The notes under the pieces were generated by a model. That model ran no database searches, was not told the origin of the DNA, and saw nothing but the letters and a program-made list of their open reading frames with translations. From Bacillus mycoides (GTDB taxonomy: Bacteria > Bacillota > Bacilli > Bacillales > Bacillaceae_G): a stretch of 64,000 bases of DNA. Below, piece after piece: positions 1 to 7,465 of this stretch (the stretch's first letter is position 1; every line of letters begins with the position of its first letter). The stretch lies in contig NZ_CP036132.1 in assembly GCF_018742245.1 (NCBI RefSeq), positions 987,001 to 1,051,000 of the forward strand. The letters are read 5' to 3'. The position numbers and the translations under genes are program-made.

Positions 1-444
1 AGTTTATTGGACCCAGTCTTTGTATTTGCGCAAATGTCCATAAAGATGATTCTTGCATCTATTCCAGCTTCGGTCCCTATTGTACCTAAGTTTATAAGAC
101 AAAAGATGTTAAGCTATGTATCCGGAGGAGCAGAAACAAATGACGATGAGCCTATCGCTAAGTTAATCGAGTCGGGTATGCGTAACTATAAACTTAAAAC
201 GCCAGCACCTGATCTATTTAGTAAAGAAGACTTAAAAAATATCAATATTCCAATACTTGCATTAATGGCTGAAAAAAGTACAATGCACAATTCAGTAAAA
301 GCAGTTGAAACTGGGAAAAAATACGTTAAAGATATCGATATAGTTAACTGGAAAAATGCATCTCACGCAATCAATGGTGAGTTCTCTAACGAAGTTAATG
401 CCAGGATTCTTGATTTTGTAGAAAAACATTCTAATGACAACTAA
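1..444 (+). CDS. alpha/beta hydrolase, C-terminal part (cut by window edge)
   Basis: The reading frame is open from the first base and ends at TAA 442-444, so about 147 residues of a longer protein are visible. The pattern IPILALMAEKST followed about 40 residues later by NASHAINGEF matches the end of the alpha/beta hydrolase fold: the strand before the acid residue, then the catalytic His (SH). The nucleophile Ser would lie upstream of the window. No substrate can be inferred. It is followed by repeat DNA rather than by a co-transcribed gene. The family call rests on the C-terminal pattern only. Confidence 0.6.
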   Translation, partial: SLLDPVFVFAQMSIKMILASIPASVPIVPKFIRQKMLSYVSGGAETNDDEPIAKLIESGMRNYKLKTPAPDLFSKEDLKNINIPILALMAEKSTMHNSVKAVETGKKYVKDIDIVNWKNASHAINGEFSNEVNARILDFVEKHSNDN

Positions 445-479
445 GTTGAAAGTGGAAAATATGTTGTAATAACAACTTT

Positions 480-557
480 ATCTCTATATAGCTATTTAGG
501 GGGATTTAGCTCATTTTTTTATTTTGGGATATTTTAAAATCTTAGCTTGCTGGAGAT
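480..557 (+). repeat. IS231/MIC-like terminus (right-hand end)
   Basis: Read backwards from 557, the sequence begins ATCTCCAGCAAGCTAAG and runs on to a CCC run. This is one copy of the terminus found repeatedly in the last 8 kb of the window (consensus ATGCCCATCAAGCTAAG). The other end of this element was not identified, so the left limit is arbitrary. Confidence 0.5.
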
Positions 558-558
558 A

Positions 559-593
559 GGGTATCGCCAGCATTTCGGAAAAAATACGCTAAG
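559..593 (+). repeat. Tn3/Tn4430-type terminal inverted repeat (single copy)
   Basis: The 35 bases starting GGGTATCGCCAGCATTTCGG and ending ACGCTAAG closely match, from memory, the 38-bp inverted repeat of Tn4430, a Tn3-family transposon of the B. cereus group. It directly abuts an IS231-like terminus on its left and a truncated metalloprotease gene on its right. Tn4430 ends are a known insertion hot spot for IS231. No second end or transposase is seen in the window. Confidence 0.55.
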
Positions 594-626
594 GGCATGC
601 AGGACTTTATACAGTTTTCCGGCTAA

Positions 627-884
627 TCCAGTACCAAACTAAACTCATGGTCCGGAACACCAACAGGTGATTGGAGTTGGGCTAAGATTAATATGAACGA
701 TTACTACTATGCAGATATGCAAAACTACGATACCAACCCTGAACGTGTTGTTTCTCATGAAATAGGGCATGCTTTTGGTCTTGCTCATAACGATATTAGT
801 ACAAGTGTAATGCGTGATAAATGGCCGCAAGTACTTGCGCCAAGTAAAGCTGATTTAGATGAAATTACAAGGATGTACCCATAA
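627..884 (+). pseudogene. zinc metalloprotease, C-terminal fragment
   Basis: The frame is open only from the TAA at 624-626 and encodes a protease tail. HEIGHAFGLAHND is the HExxHxxGxxH zinc site of metzincins (matrixin-like), followed by a Met-turn-like SVMRD and DLDEITRMYP. The reading frame upstream of the first ATG (693) still looks like protein (SGTPTGDWSWAKIN), so the gene was longer and has lost its signal peptide and pro-region. The transposon-type repeat ending at 593 probably marks where it was cut. The catalytic site is intact, but secretion is unlikely without the N terminus. Confidence 0.65.
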
Positions 885-906
885 TAATTAATAGGAGGAC
901 CTTAAA

Positions 907-1596
907 ATGAAAAAATATATTCCATTTTCTATAATAACAACAGTTGTATTATTGGCTTCTGGATGTTCTCAGTTTAATAGTAAAACCGATGCAACGGTAA
1001 ATAAAACTCAGATAAAAACTGCTGAGGTAGCAAATAACTCCCAGTCAAATGATTTTCCTATAATTAATATGGGTGGAAAAATGGTGAAATACTATGACGA
1101 CACATCCACTTTGGTAAATGACAGCTCCTCTGCAATTGAAGGGAATATAGTTAAAAATAAATATATTATATATAACGAAGTATATTTTACCATTTCAACA
1201 GTTGTTGTCACAGATGTATTAGAAAGTAATGATAAGCTTAAAGTAGGCGATAAAATAACGGTTCTTCAAACTGGTGGAGTTTTCGAATATAAGTCCGATC
1301 CAAAAAATAAAAAGACATTTGATACGGAGCAATCAATGAAAGATGGCCAACAATTTGAAGTAGTTTTTGAGAATGCTCCTGTTATAAAAGAAAATAAAAA
1401 AGTAATTCTTTTTTTGGAAAAATATAAAGGCCCAATTAGTTGTCAATATGTAACTAGTGGTGATTTCCAAGGGAGATTTCCAGTGGATGAAAATACAGAT
1501 ACTGTGAGTCCGCAAAATAAAGATTTTAAAGAAAAATTCATAAAAACAAATGACTTAAAGGAAAAAATTAAAAAGTTAAAAAAGGAAAAACAATAA
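907..1596 (+). CDS. putative lipoprotein of unknown function
   Basis: 229 residues. The start ATG follows AGGAGG (893-898) at good spacing. A Lys-rich start, hydrophobic core and lipobox LLASGC (Cys about residue 20) predict a lipid-anchored protein on the outer face of the membrane. The remainder is hydrophilic with a Lys-rich tail. The pattern of alternating strands (VYFTISTVVVTDVLESNDKLKVGDKITVLQTGG) suggests a small beta-barrel such as an OB fold. I do not recognise a family. It stands alone and is followed by a strong terminator hairpin at 1627-1675. Confidence 0.7.
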   Translation: MKKYIPFSIITTVVLLASGCSQFNSKTDATVNKTQIKTAEVANNSQSNDFPIINMGGKMVKYYDDTSTLVNDSSSAIEGNIVKNKYIIYNEVYFTISTVVVTDVLESNDKLKVGDKITVLQTGGVFEYKSDPKNKKTFDTEQSMKDGQQFEVVFENAPVIKENKKVILFLEKYKGPISCQYVTSGDFQGRFPVDENTDTVSPQNKDFKEKFIKTNDLKEKIKKLKKEKQ

Positions 1597-1626
1597 AACG
1601 AAAATAATTAAGCTACTAAATAATAG

Positions 1627-1675
1627 AAACGAAACCAATTGTGCTATTTAAAATGGTACAGTTGGTTTCGTTTTG
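1627..1675 (+). terminator. terminator after lipoprotein gene
   Basis: Perfect 12-bp arms (AAACGAAACCAA and its complement) around a 23-base loop. It lies 30 bases after the stop of the lipoprotein gene. Confidence 0.6.
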
Positions 1676-1731
1676 GTATTAACGCTTGCGAAGGTAAAGT
1701 TTTTTGCGATTTTGGGCATTTTTTCATGAAG

Positions 1732-1757
1732 AAAAGACACTCACATGAGTGTCTTTT
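1732..1757 (-). terminator. terminator of the YjcZ-like gene
   Basis: A 12-bp near-perfect palindrome (AAAAGACACTCA and its complement) lies immediately after the stop of the mini-gene on the minus strand and ends in a T-rich run on that strand. Confidence 0.6.
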
Positions 1758-1768
1758 CCGATAGTTCT

Positions 1769-1870
1769 TTAGCAGAAGCAAGAAGCTCCAACTATGATTA
1801 ATAAAATAAATAATACAACTAATAAAGCAAAGCCGCCGCCACAACTACTACAACTACCACCAAAGCCCAT
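1769..1870 (-). CDS. YjcZ-like mini-protein
   Basis: 33 residues, starting MGFGGSCSSCGGGFALL and continuing with a single hydrophobic helix (VVLFILLIIVGASCFC). This Gly/Cys-rich head with one membrane span is typical of the YjcZ family of small sporulation-associated proteins. An AAAGGAGG ribosome binding site lies seven bases before the ATG, and a terminator follows the stop, so this is a complete one-gene unit. Its role in Bacillus is not established beyond association with sporulating cells. Confidence 0.75.
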   Translation of the reverse strand: MGFGGSCSSCGGGFALLVVLFILLIIVGASCFC

Positions 1871-1986
1871 AACAGTTCCTCCTTTAGATAAGAGGAGAAA
1901 ACAAGAGGTCACTCATGTATTTTAACGGATTCAATTTACTTTATGTTTTTACGCATGAATTGAGCAGGTCCTTTTGAAAATAAAGA

Positions 1987-2010
1987 AAAGACACCTTTTA
2001 AGGTGTCTTT
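1987..2010. terminator. hairpin followed by a T-rich run
   Basis: Arms AAAGACACCTT and AAGGTGTCTTT, followed by TCTCCGATTTG. The same hairpin-plus-TTTTCCGA format recurs at 1732-1760 and 7018-7048. It could act as a terminator on either strand; on the minus strand it lies downstream of the lipoprotein gene at 2085-2546. Confidence 0.45.
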
Positions 2011-2030
2011 CTCCGATTTGAACCATCTCA

Positions 2031-2075
2031 AGTTTAATGATAGGGGGTCTCGCCACATACCTATCAAGCTGAAGG
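2031..2075. repeat. paired IS231/MIC-like termini around GGGTCTCGCCAC
   Basis: TGATAGG (2038-2044) and CCTATCA (2060-2066) are complementary and flank GGGTCTCGCCAC. The right half reads ATACCTATCAAGCTGAAG, a variant of the terminus seen at 55806, 61827 and 63415. The changed stem bases occur on both sides, so the two arms agree with each other rather than with the consensus. Confidence 0.55.
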
Positions 2076-2084
2076 GGATCTTTT

Positions 2085-2546
2085 TTAGCTTTTAAAGAAA
2101 TCCTTCATCATTTTAGCGCCTTCAATGTTCAATGTCACACCTTCTACTTTATCTTTCTTTTCATCTTTAGCGATCGTAATTTGCTCCGTATTATCAACCC
2201 ACACAAGAAATTCTTCTTTTGAGTCATCTTTATATGTAACGGTTATAGTAGAATGCGCAGATGCCCTCTTTTTTTGATCTAGTGTGATTGTTTTAGGTGT
2301 TCCATTTTGAACTGCCGAAACGATAGATTGTATCATTTTTTCGTTATCTGTTTGAGATTTGGAACTAGTATTACTTGATGTTCTAAGCATCTCAATGTTT
2401 GTAATGTCTGCAGAGTTTAATTGAATGGTATTTTTCGTATTTTCTTGCTTAGTTTTTGGAGTATTATTTGTAGTAGAAGTGCTTGTACAACCTATTAAAG
2501 TGAAAGATAGAACACTTAGAGCACATATATAAGTGATTTTTTTCAT
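2085..2546 (-). CDS. putative lipoprotein
   Basis: 153 residues with a clear lipoprotein signal: MKK start, hydrophobic core and lipobox FTLIGC (Cys about residue 20), followed by a long Ser/Thr/Asn-rich linker. The remaining 90 residues contain alternating strands (TITVTYKDDSKEEFLVWVDNTEQITIA) and end in a short amphipathic helix. I do not recognise the family. A TCTCC block just upstream on the plus strand gives a GGAGA ribosome binding site. It begins just beyond the repeat at 2031-2075 and is transcribed toward it, alone. Confidence 0.65.
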   Translation of the reverse strand: MKKITYICALSVLSFTLIGCTSTSTTNNTPKTKQENTKNTIQLNSADITNIEMLRTSSNTSSKSQTDNEKMIQSIVSAVQNGTPKTITLDQKKRASAHSTITVTYKDDSKEEFLVWVDNTEQITIAKDEKKDKVEGVTLNIEGAKMMKDFFKS

Positions 2547-2751
2547 TTTATCTCCTCCTCTAATTTAATTATAACAATATTCTGTTAATTTAGGTAGTTA
2601 TTGTAAGGGGAAAGGTAAAATAATATCTCATCCTTACAAAATTGTCACATTCATGTAAGGTAATTCAATAGATTCGTTACTTTTTCCATGTCATAATAAA
2701 GACATAAGAAAGCTAATCAAAAAACTATAAGTTATTAGGAGAGTGTCAGTC

Positions 2752-3063
2752 ATGATTGTAACAACAACGTCTGGAATCCAAGGTAAAGAAATTATTGAGT
2801 ATATTGATATTGTAAATGGTGAAGCTATTATGGGTGCAAATATTGTTCGTGATTTATTTGCTTCAGTTCGTGATGTTGTCGGAGGTCGTGCTGGTGCTTA
2901 TGAAAGCAAGCTAAAAGAAGCTCGTGATATTGCAATGGGAGAAATGAAAGAAATTGCAAAACAAAAAGGTGCGAACGCTATCGTTGGTATTGACGTAGAT
3001 TATGAAGTTGTTCGCGATGGAATGTTAATGGTTGCTGTAAGTGGTACAGCTGTACGTATATAA
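2752..3063 (+). CDS. YbjQ/UPF0145 family protein
   Basis: 103 residues if started at ATG 2752 ([14 protein letters not shown]). A GTG nine bases earlier would lie on the ribosome binding site TAGGAGAG (2735-2742), so the ATG is preferred. The sequence shows the family hallmarks: an N-terminal strand with [38 protein letters not shown], and a C-terminal [14 protein letters not shown] strand-turn. The family forms small pentameric beta/alpha rings sometimes called heavy-metal-binding, but its function is not settled. A strong terminator follows within 20 bases, so this is a single-gene unit. Confidence 0.85.
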   Translation: MIVTTTSGIQGKEIIEYIDIVNGEAIMGANIVRDLFASVRDVVGGRAGAYESKLKEARDIAMGEMKEIAKQKGANAIVGIDVDYEVVRDGMLMVAVSGTAVRI

Positions 3064-3078
3064 TTAAATAAAAAACAG

Positions 3079-3118
3079 GCTCACCCCTTGAAGCGTATGC
3101 TTTGAGGGGCTTTTTTTG
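3079..3118 (+). terminator. terminator of the YbjQ gene
   Basis: The hairpin CCCCTTGAAGC / GCTTTGAGGGG is followed by seven T. A diverged copy of this block, including the preceding ATAGGCTC, occurs at 6880-6920. Confidence 0.8.
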
Positions 3119-3140
3119 TTTTCAAGTAGTAGAAGTAAAA

Positions 3141-3182
3141 AGAATGAGCTTGATCCTTTAGGAAAAAGCTCATTCTTTTTAT
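3141..3182 (-). terminator. bidirectional terminator after the MFS gene
   Basis: AAAAGAATGAGCTT pairs with AAGCTCATTCTTTTT. A- and T-runs on both sides make it usable on either strand. On the minus strand it lies just after the stop of the transporter gene. Confidence 0.7.
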
Positions 3183-4364
3183 TTAAGCTATAAGATCTTT
3201 TGCTTCTACTTTCTTTTTGTTCATGACTAAAGTTAAAATGAACAAAATTAAGCTTAAAAGTGCCATTATAATAAAAACTTGCGTATAACCATCAAAATAA
3301 TCACGAGCGATTCCTGCTAAGACAGGAATAAATCCGCCCATAATGTACCCTCCGGACTGCATCATAGCAGTCCATGCACTCGCATCTTCTGAAGTTTTTG
3401 TTTCATATAGCGGTAGCATAAGAGCGAGTGGGAATACGCCGCCGAGCCCGATACCTAGTAAAATAGAAGGGATCCATGGTGTAGTTAGTGGGTAAATCAT
3501 AAGCGATAAACCTACGAGTACGAAGCATATACTCCCTAATAACCAAAGTGCTCGGTTTTTATAAATATCCGCTAATGTTGGAATTAAAAAGCTACATATC
3601 ATTTGAATAACTGTAAATACAGTTATGAGAGTACCAGCTTGTTCGCTACTGACGCCCATATTTTGATTTGCGGGCGCAAGCCAAGTTGTAATGGAGTAAA
3701 AGATTCCTGATTGTAGTCCGAAAAAGATTGTGAACAACCATGCTTTTTTATTTCTTAAAGGTAAACTATTATTCTTTTTATCTTGTGTACTCGTATTCTT
3801 TTTTCGTTTCATAACCGGATACCAAAATATAATAGCGATAATAGTAAGTACACCCCAAAAAGCGAGTGCCATATTCCAATCGTCTTTTAATACATGTTGT
3901 AAAGGAATCGTTAATCCTGAACTTAAAGAAGCGCCAGTTCCCATGCCTACTGAATATATTCCAATCATTAAGCCGATTTTCGTAGGGAATTTTTCTTTAA
4001 TAAAACCTGATAGTAACGGACCTGCAAGTGCAATTCCAATGCCGATAAATAAAGAGCTCGCGAATAATGTGGAAATGGAAGAGGTAAAAGCCCTCATACA
4101 TGTAGCAAAGCCAATTAAAATAAGACAAGCCATAATTGCTTTTTCTGCCCCATATTTTTTAATTACCTTCCCAGTCAGTAAGGCGAATGTCCCCATACAA
4201 AAAACAGGAATGGCTGTTAAAAAACTAACGGAAAAATTGCTTATATTTAAGTCTTGTCGGATTGTTTCTAATAAAGGTGAAACAGATGTAATTCCGATAC
4301 GTAAATTAATAGAAACAAAAAATAGTGCTAGTATATACAAATAAGTTCGTCCTTGATGTTTCAA
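3183..4364 (-). CDS. MFS transporter, CynX/NimT type
   Basis: 393 residues with about twelve hydrophobic segments. The opening (LYILALFFVSINLRIGITSVSPLLETI) and the motif IGIGIALAGPLLSGFIKEKFP are typical of the cyanate-permease branch (CynX/NimT/YycB) of the major facilitator superfamily. These are drug or small-anion exporters in the cytoplasmic membrane. The substrate cannot be predicted. It follows the GntR/FadR regulator on the same strand, with an inverted repeat and a TATACT -10 element between them. The likely arrangement is a local repressor controlling its neighbouring exporter. Confidence 0.85.
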   Translation of the reverse strand: MKHQGRTYLYILALFFVSINLRIGITSVSPLLETIRQDLNISNFSVSFLTAIPVFCMGTFALLTGKVIKKYGAEKAIMACLILIGFATCMRAFTSSISTLFASSLFIGIGIALAGPLLSGFIKEKFPTKIGLMIGIYSVGMGTGASLSSGLTIPLQHVLKDDWNMALAFWGVLTIIAIIFWYPVMKRKKNTSTQDKKNNSLPLRNKKAWLFTIFFGLQSGIFYSITTWLAPANQNMGVSSEQAGTLITVFTVIQMICSFLIPTLADIYKNRALWLLGSICFVLVGLSLMIYPLTTPWIPSILLGIGLGGVFPLALMLPLYETKTSEDASAWTAMMQSGGYIMGGFIPVLAGIARDYFDGYTQVFIIMALLSLILFILTLVMNKKKVEAKDLIA

Positions 4365-4383
4365 TTTAATTTTCTCCCCTCTT

Positions 4384-4420
4384 AAACATCAGATGTTATT
4401 CAGTATATCATCTGATGTTT
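4384..4420 (-). promoter_or_regulatory. operator-like 12-bp perfect inverted repeat
   Basis: AAACATCAGATG (4384-4395) and CATCTGATGTTT (4409-4420) are exact inverted copies 13 bases apart. On the minus strand a TATACT -10 element lies between the arms, 20-40 bases before the exporter start. This fits a dimeric repressor, probably the adjacent GntR-family protein, blocking the exporter promoter. Confidence 0.65.
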
Positions 4421-4440
4421 GAGTGTAATATATAAGGAGC

Positions 4441-5121
4441 TTATTTCAGCTCCAAATTTTGAACGGCGTATGTTCGTGCCTCTTCGGCATTTTGTTTAAA
4501 AATAGCTTGGAATAACTTTTCATGAATGTCAGAGTTATCTTCATAGTTCACTGTATTTAATATTAATTGGCTTAAAATGTGGCGAAGGGCAGGTACGAAA
4601 GATTGATATAAATCAAGTAGAACTTCGTTTTTGCTCGCCTTTGCAATTGCTAGATGAAACTGAATATCTGCGTCTATGTATGCTACATAATTTCCTTCTT
4701 GAAGGGCATTTTTTCTTTTATTCAAATGTCCTTTTAAGTATAAAAGGTCCTCTTCACTTCGGCGCTGTGCCGCTAACATCGCTACTTCTTTATCCAACAT
4801 ATTTCGTGCTTCATATACATGATTAATATTAGCTGTTTGCAATCGTTTTTCAAATGAATCCTGTGTTGTATTTAGTGAGACAATACGAGTACCTTGTCCT
4901 TGTCGAACTTCTAAGATGCCGGCATGTACTAATATCTTTATGCTTTCTCGCAGCGTCGAACGCCCTACACCTAACTCTTCCATTAATTGCGGCTCTGTAG
5001 GGAGGCGATCACCAACTTCATACTCGCCAGAAAAGATTTTTTCTTGTAAACGTTCCAACACTTCATCGACTAATTTCCGTCGAGAAACTTTTGAAAAAGA
5101 TTTCTTTTCGTTTATATTCAT
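4441..5121 (-). CDS. GntR/FadR-family transcriptional regulator
   Basis: 226 residues from the ATG at 5121, which has AGGAG eight bases upstream. A longer frame exists but lacks a ribosome binding site. The N-terminal winged helix is clear (LVDEVLERLQEKIFSGEYEVGDRLPTEPQLMEELGVGRSTLRESIKILVHAGILEVRQGQGTRI). The C-terminal all-helical FCD domain contains the Asp and His metal/effector positions (YIDADIQFHLAIAKAS, HEKLFQAI). FadR-type proteins usually bind small organic acids. It probably controls the exporter downstream and itself. Confidence 0.9.
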   Translation of the reverse strand: MNINEKKSFSKVSRRKLVDEVLERLQEKIFSGEYEVGDRLPTEPQLMEELGVGRSTLRESIKILVHAGILEVRQGQGTRIVSLNTTQDSFEKRLQTANINHVYEARNMLDKEVAMLAAQRRSEEDLLYLKGHLNKRKNALQEGNYVAYIDADIQFHLAIAKASKNEVLLDLYQSFVPALRHILSQLILNTVNYEDNSDIHEKLFQAIFKQNAEEARTYAVQNLELK

Positions 5122-5303
5122 CTGCTCATCTCCTGTTATATTCGCTTTTATGATAACCAATTTAAGTTCTGTTGACAATGTTATTTTTTAGATAGTTGGA
5201 GCGGGAGGGGATAACGTTGATGAATAAATGAAAGGACAGCACATATTTTATATGACTCATATGTACTGTCCGCGCTTATTCCACAATTGTGTTTGTTTTT
5301 AGA

Positions 5304-5609
5304 TTATGAAAAATCGTTTCCTGTCTTGCTATAAATTTCATAAGCAAAAAATCCAAATAAATAGCCTATTCCAGCTCCTAAACTAAGTGCAAGCAGTAAA
5401 GAATCCGGGAAAAATATGCCGAAAATCAAACCGATAGTACAGCCAAAAAGCATTCCCATTGGTATTAAACTATCTAATAAATTTTGAGCTTCTTTTGATT
5501 TTTTCTTACCTAATTTTCCTTGAGTATATTTATGTTTCATTCTAGCAATTACATATAATACAATTCCTCCAACTATTACAACAGGTGCAATTGCTGTAAT
5601 TAACCACAT
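5304..5609 (-). CDS. small membrane protein
   Basis: 101 residues starting MWLITAIAPVVIVGG, with AAAGGAGA six bases before the ATG; a longer frame lacks this. There is one N-terminal membrane span, a basic cytoplasmic loop (MKHKYTQGKLGKKKSKEA), then two closely packed Gly-rich spans (MGMLFGCTIGLIFGIFFP, LLALSLGAGIGYLFGFF). The family is not recognised. It stands alone between unrelated genes. Confidence 0.65.
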   Translation of the reverse strand: MWLITAIAPVVIVGGIVLYVIARMKHKYTQGKLGKKKSKEAQNLLDSLIPMGMLFGCTIGLIFGIFFPDSLLLALSLGAGIGYLFGFFAYEIYSKTGNDFS

Positions 5610-5725
5610 GTTAGAATCTCCTTTCACTTTTCAATTAAACTATACCATAAATTTACAATTATTTTTCATTAAACGTACTATCCACGGATTAATTTAGTCT
5701 ATTTAAAAGATTAATCAAAAAGAAT

Positions 5726-6718
5726 TTAATAACTCGTCAAAAATACTTTCCCTTTTGTTTTTTCAGCAGACTGAACGACATCAATCGCAGTTTTCAAATC
5801 TGCTAAGTCATACGTAGAATGTACCGTCATAAAACGTAATTGTTTATCTTCTACTAAGCGAATTAAGTGACGAAACGTTTCTTGCCATTTATATGCGGAC
5901 ACTTCTTTATTCCAATGTCGTAAATGAAATATGTTAGCATGCACTTTTGCTTTCGTGACAATCTCTGCCCAGTTTACTTGTATTCCTGATAGAAGGCCTA
6001 TAGTTAAAAAGTGCCCGTTTGGACGTAAAGAAAAAGCTAATTCATTTCCATCGGATCCTCCAATAGAATCAATTGCAGCATCTGCACCTATCCCGTTTGT
6101 TAATTCCATAACTGTCTCATAAAGCGGGGTAGTGGAAGTATCTATTACATGATGGGCACCAAGCTGAAGTAATTCTTCTGTATGTTTACTATTTCTAGTC
6201 ACTGCAATTAATCGGAAGTTTAAAATTTGTGATAATTGAACAAAAAGGTGTCCAATAGCGGATCCACAAGCATTCACTAATAAAACGCTATCTCGCTTTA
6301 AGTTTAGCGTTTCTGTACACGTAACCCACGCTGTAAGGGGATTAATATACATTTGTGCTGCTGTGAAATCATCAATAGAATCAGGAATAGGGACCACGAA
6401 GTCAGCCGATGTTGTAACAAATTCTTGCCAAGTACCTTCCCCGCGTAAAGGTAAAACGCGTTTACCGATAAGGTCTCTAGAAACAAAAGCTCCTACATTT
6501 TCTACAATACCAACACCTTCGTAACCAGGTATGTTAGGTAACGGAATTCTATGTGCATACGCTCCGGTTACTGGAATTAAGTCAGATGGATTTATAGGTC
6601 TTGCTAACATGCGAACTAGCACTTCATTATCTTTCGGTGGTTCTATATTTTTATATTCAACCTGTAACACATCTTTCGGATTGCCAAACTCATGAAATTG
6701 AATGCATTTTCCGCGCAA
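5726..6718 (-). CDS. MDR-family NADPH oxidoreductase (quinone/enoyl reductase-like)
   Basis: 330 residues. The N-terminal GroES-like domain (LVRMLARPINPSDLIPVTGAY, NIPGYEGVGIVENVG) and the Rossmann part (VLLVNACGSAIGHLFVQLSQI, LIAVTRN) are characteristic of zinc-free medium-chain reductases such as trans-2-enoyl-CoA reductase (MECR) and quinone oxidoreductase. NPSD in the first domain and the lack of a catalytic Cys/His zinc triad favour the reductase branch. The usual Gly-rich loop is altered to NACGSAIG. It acts in the cytoplasm; the substrate is unknown. Confidence 0.8.
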   Translation of the reverse strand: MRGKCIQFHEFGNPKDVLQVEYKNIEPPKDNEVLVRMLARPINPSDLIPVTGAYAHRIPLPNIPGYEGVGIVENVGAFVSRDLIGKRVLPLRGEGTWQEFVTTSADFVVPIPDSIDDFTAAQMYINPLTAWVTCTETLNLKRDSVLLVNACGSAIGHLFVQLSQILNFRLIAVTRNSKHTEELLQLGAHHVIDTSTTPLYETVMELTNGIGADAAIDSIGGSDGNELAFSLRPNGHFLTIGLLSGIQVNWAEIVTKAKVHANIFHLRHWNKEVSAYKWQETFRHLIRLVEDKQLRFMTVHSTYDLADLKTAIDVVQSAEKTKGKVFLTSY

Positions 6719-6771
6719 AATAAATGGTCCCCCTTAGTGTGATTGGATTAATTATAGCATTTTTGGTTTAA

Positions 6772-6882
6772 ATGATTATTTCATTAGCACTAAATAAAAG
6801 GGAACAGAAAGTCGTCGTTTATACATCTGATAAAATCGTAGAAAAAGGTACTGCTGTATGTACAAAATTTAATGAAAAATAG
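6772..6882 (+). pseudogene. possible gene remnant with retained terminator
   Basis: A short open stretch reads like the end of a protein (KVVVYTSDKIVEKGTAVCTKFNEK) and stops at TAG 6880. It has no start or ribosome binding site. Just after it comes a diverged copy of the YbjQ terminator block found at 3079. I infer that the region retains the 3' end of a lost gene. The source family is not recognised. Confidence 0.3.
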
Positions 6883-6889
6883 GCTCGAC

Positions 6890-6920
6890 CCTTGGAGTTT
6901 ATGCTTTGAGGGGATTTTTA
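6890..6920 (+). terminator. terminator, diverged copy of the 3079 one
   Basis: ACCCTTGGAG..CTTTGAGGGG followed by ATTTTTATTG. The sequence is clearly related to the terminator at 3079-3118 but with a less perfect stem. Confidence 0.45.
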
Positions 6921-7017
6921 TTGTGCAAATTTCAAAAAGATACATGAATTATGTAGCATTGTATGAATTGTAGAATTGATTTTCTGAATAAGTTATTAGG
7001 TACATAGTAATATAATA

Positions 7018-7048
7018 AAAAGACGCCCTTGTGAGCGCCTTTTTCCGA
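7018..7048. terminator. terminator-like hairpin
   Basis: AAAAAGACGCCC..GAGCGCCTTTTT followed by CCGACTTG. It has the same format as the hairpins at 1732 and 1987. No complete gene ends immediately beside it. Confidence 0.4.
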
Positions 7049-7113
7049 CTTGAGATAGATGTATCATTATTGTTCTATTAGGATACATAGCTCTCGTTTA
7101 AAGTTTACTCACA

Positions 7114-7157
7114 CAAATGATCTGTGTATCAATTTGTTTTGATATACAGATCATTTG
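7114..7157. repeat. long hairpin downstream of the amphipathic peptide gene
   Basis: Nineteen-base arms (CAAATGATCTGTGTATCAA and its complement with one mismatch) surround a six-base loop. It lies 38 bases beyond the stop of the minus-strand peptide gene and has no T-run on that strand, so it may stabilise the transcript rather than terminate it. Confidence 0.6.
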
Positions 7158-7194
7158 CATGATAATTCTTATAGATAATTGCTGAATGATAACC

Positions 7195-7275
7195 TTACAT
7201 GAATGCTTTTAAAAGTTCTTGAACCAATGGAATTACTCCACCTACGAATTTTAAAACTGCCATTGCGATTTCCAT
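7195..7275 (-). CDS. 26-residue amphipathic peptide, PSM-like
   Basis: The ATG follows AAAGGGGG at good spacing. The peptide starts MEIAMAVLKFVGGVIPLVQE and ends LLKAFM, with no cleavable signal. It alternates hydrophobic residues with Lys/Glu so as to form an amphipathic helix broken at Gly-Gly and Pro. Such leaderless peptides resemble staphylococcal phenol-soluble modulins or small leaderless bacteriocins; both are formylated at Met and act on membranes. This is inference from size and pattern, not from a named family. It diverges from a two-component system 190 bases away. A longer frame reaching 7380 lacks a ribosome binding site. Confidence 0.6.
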   Translation of the reverse strand: MEIAMAVLKFVGGVIPLVQELLKAFM

Positions 7276-7465
7276 ATGATTGCCCCCTTTTTTTAATAGT
7301 AAGATGTAATGAATCTTTATACCCTCATTATAGTAAGCGTTTACAAATACATCAATGCATTTCGATATGCAATATTTCATATTTGTATTCGGTAATGAGG
7401 AATCAGTAACCTATCAAAATATAAGTCGCATCTTGTATAGTATAATGTAATGGTGGAGGTCGGAT

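Noticed and set aside
3730..4344. Plus-strand frame of 204 residues over the MFS gene
   Set aside because: It is a shadow of the transporter with no ribosome binding site and no recognisable protein pattern.
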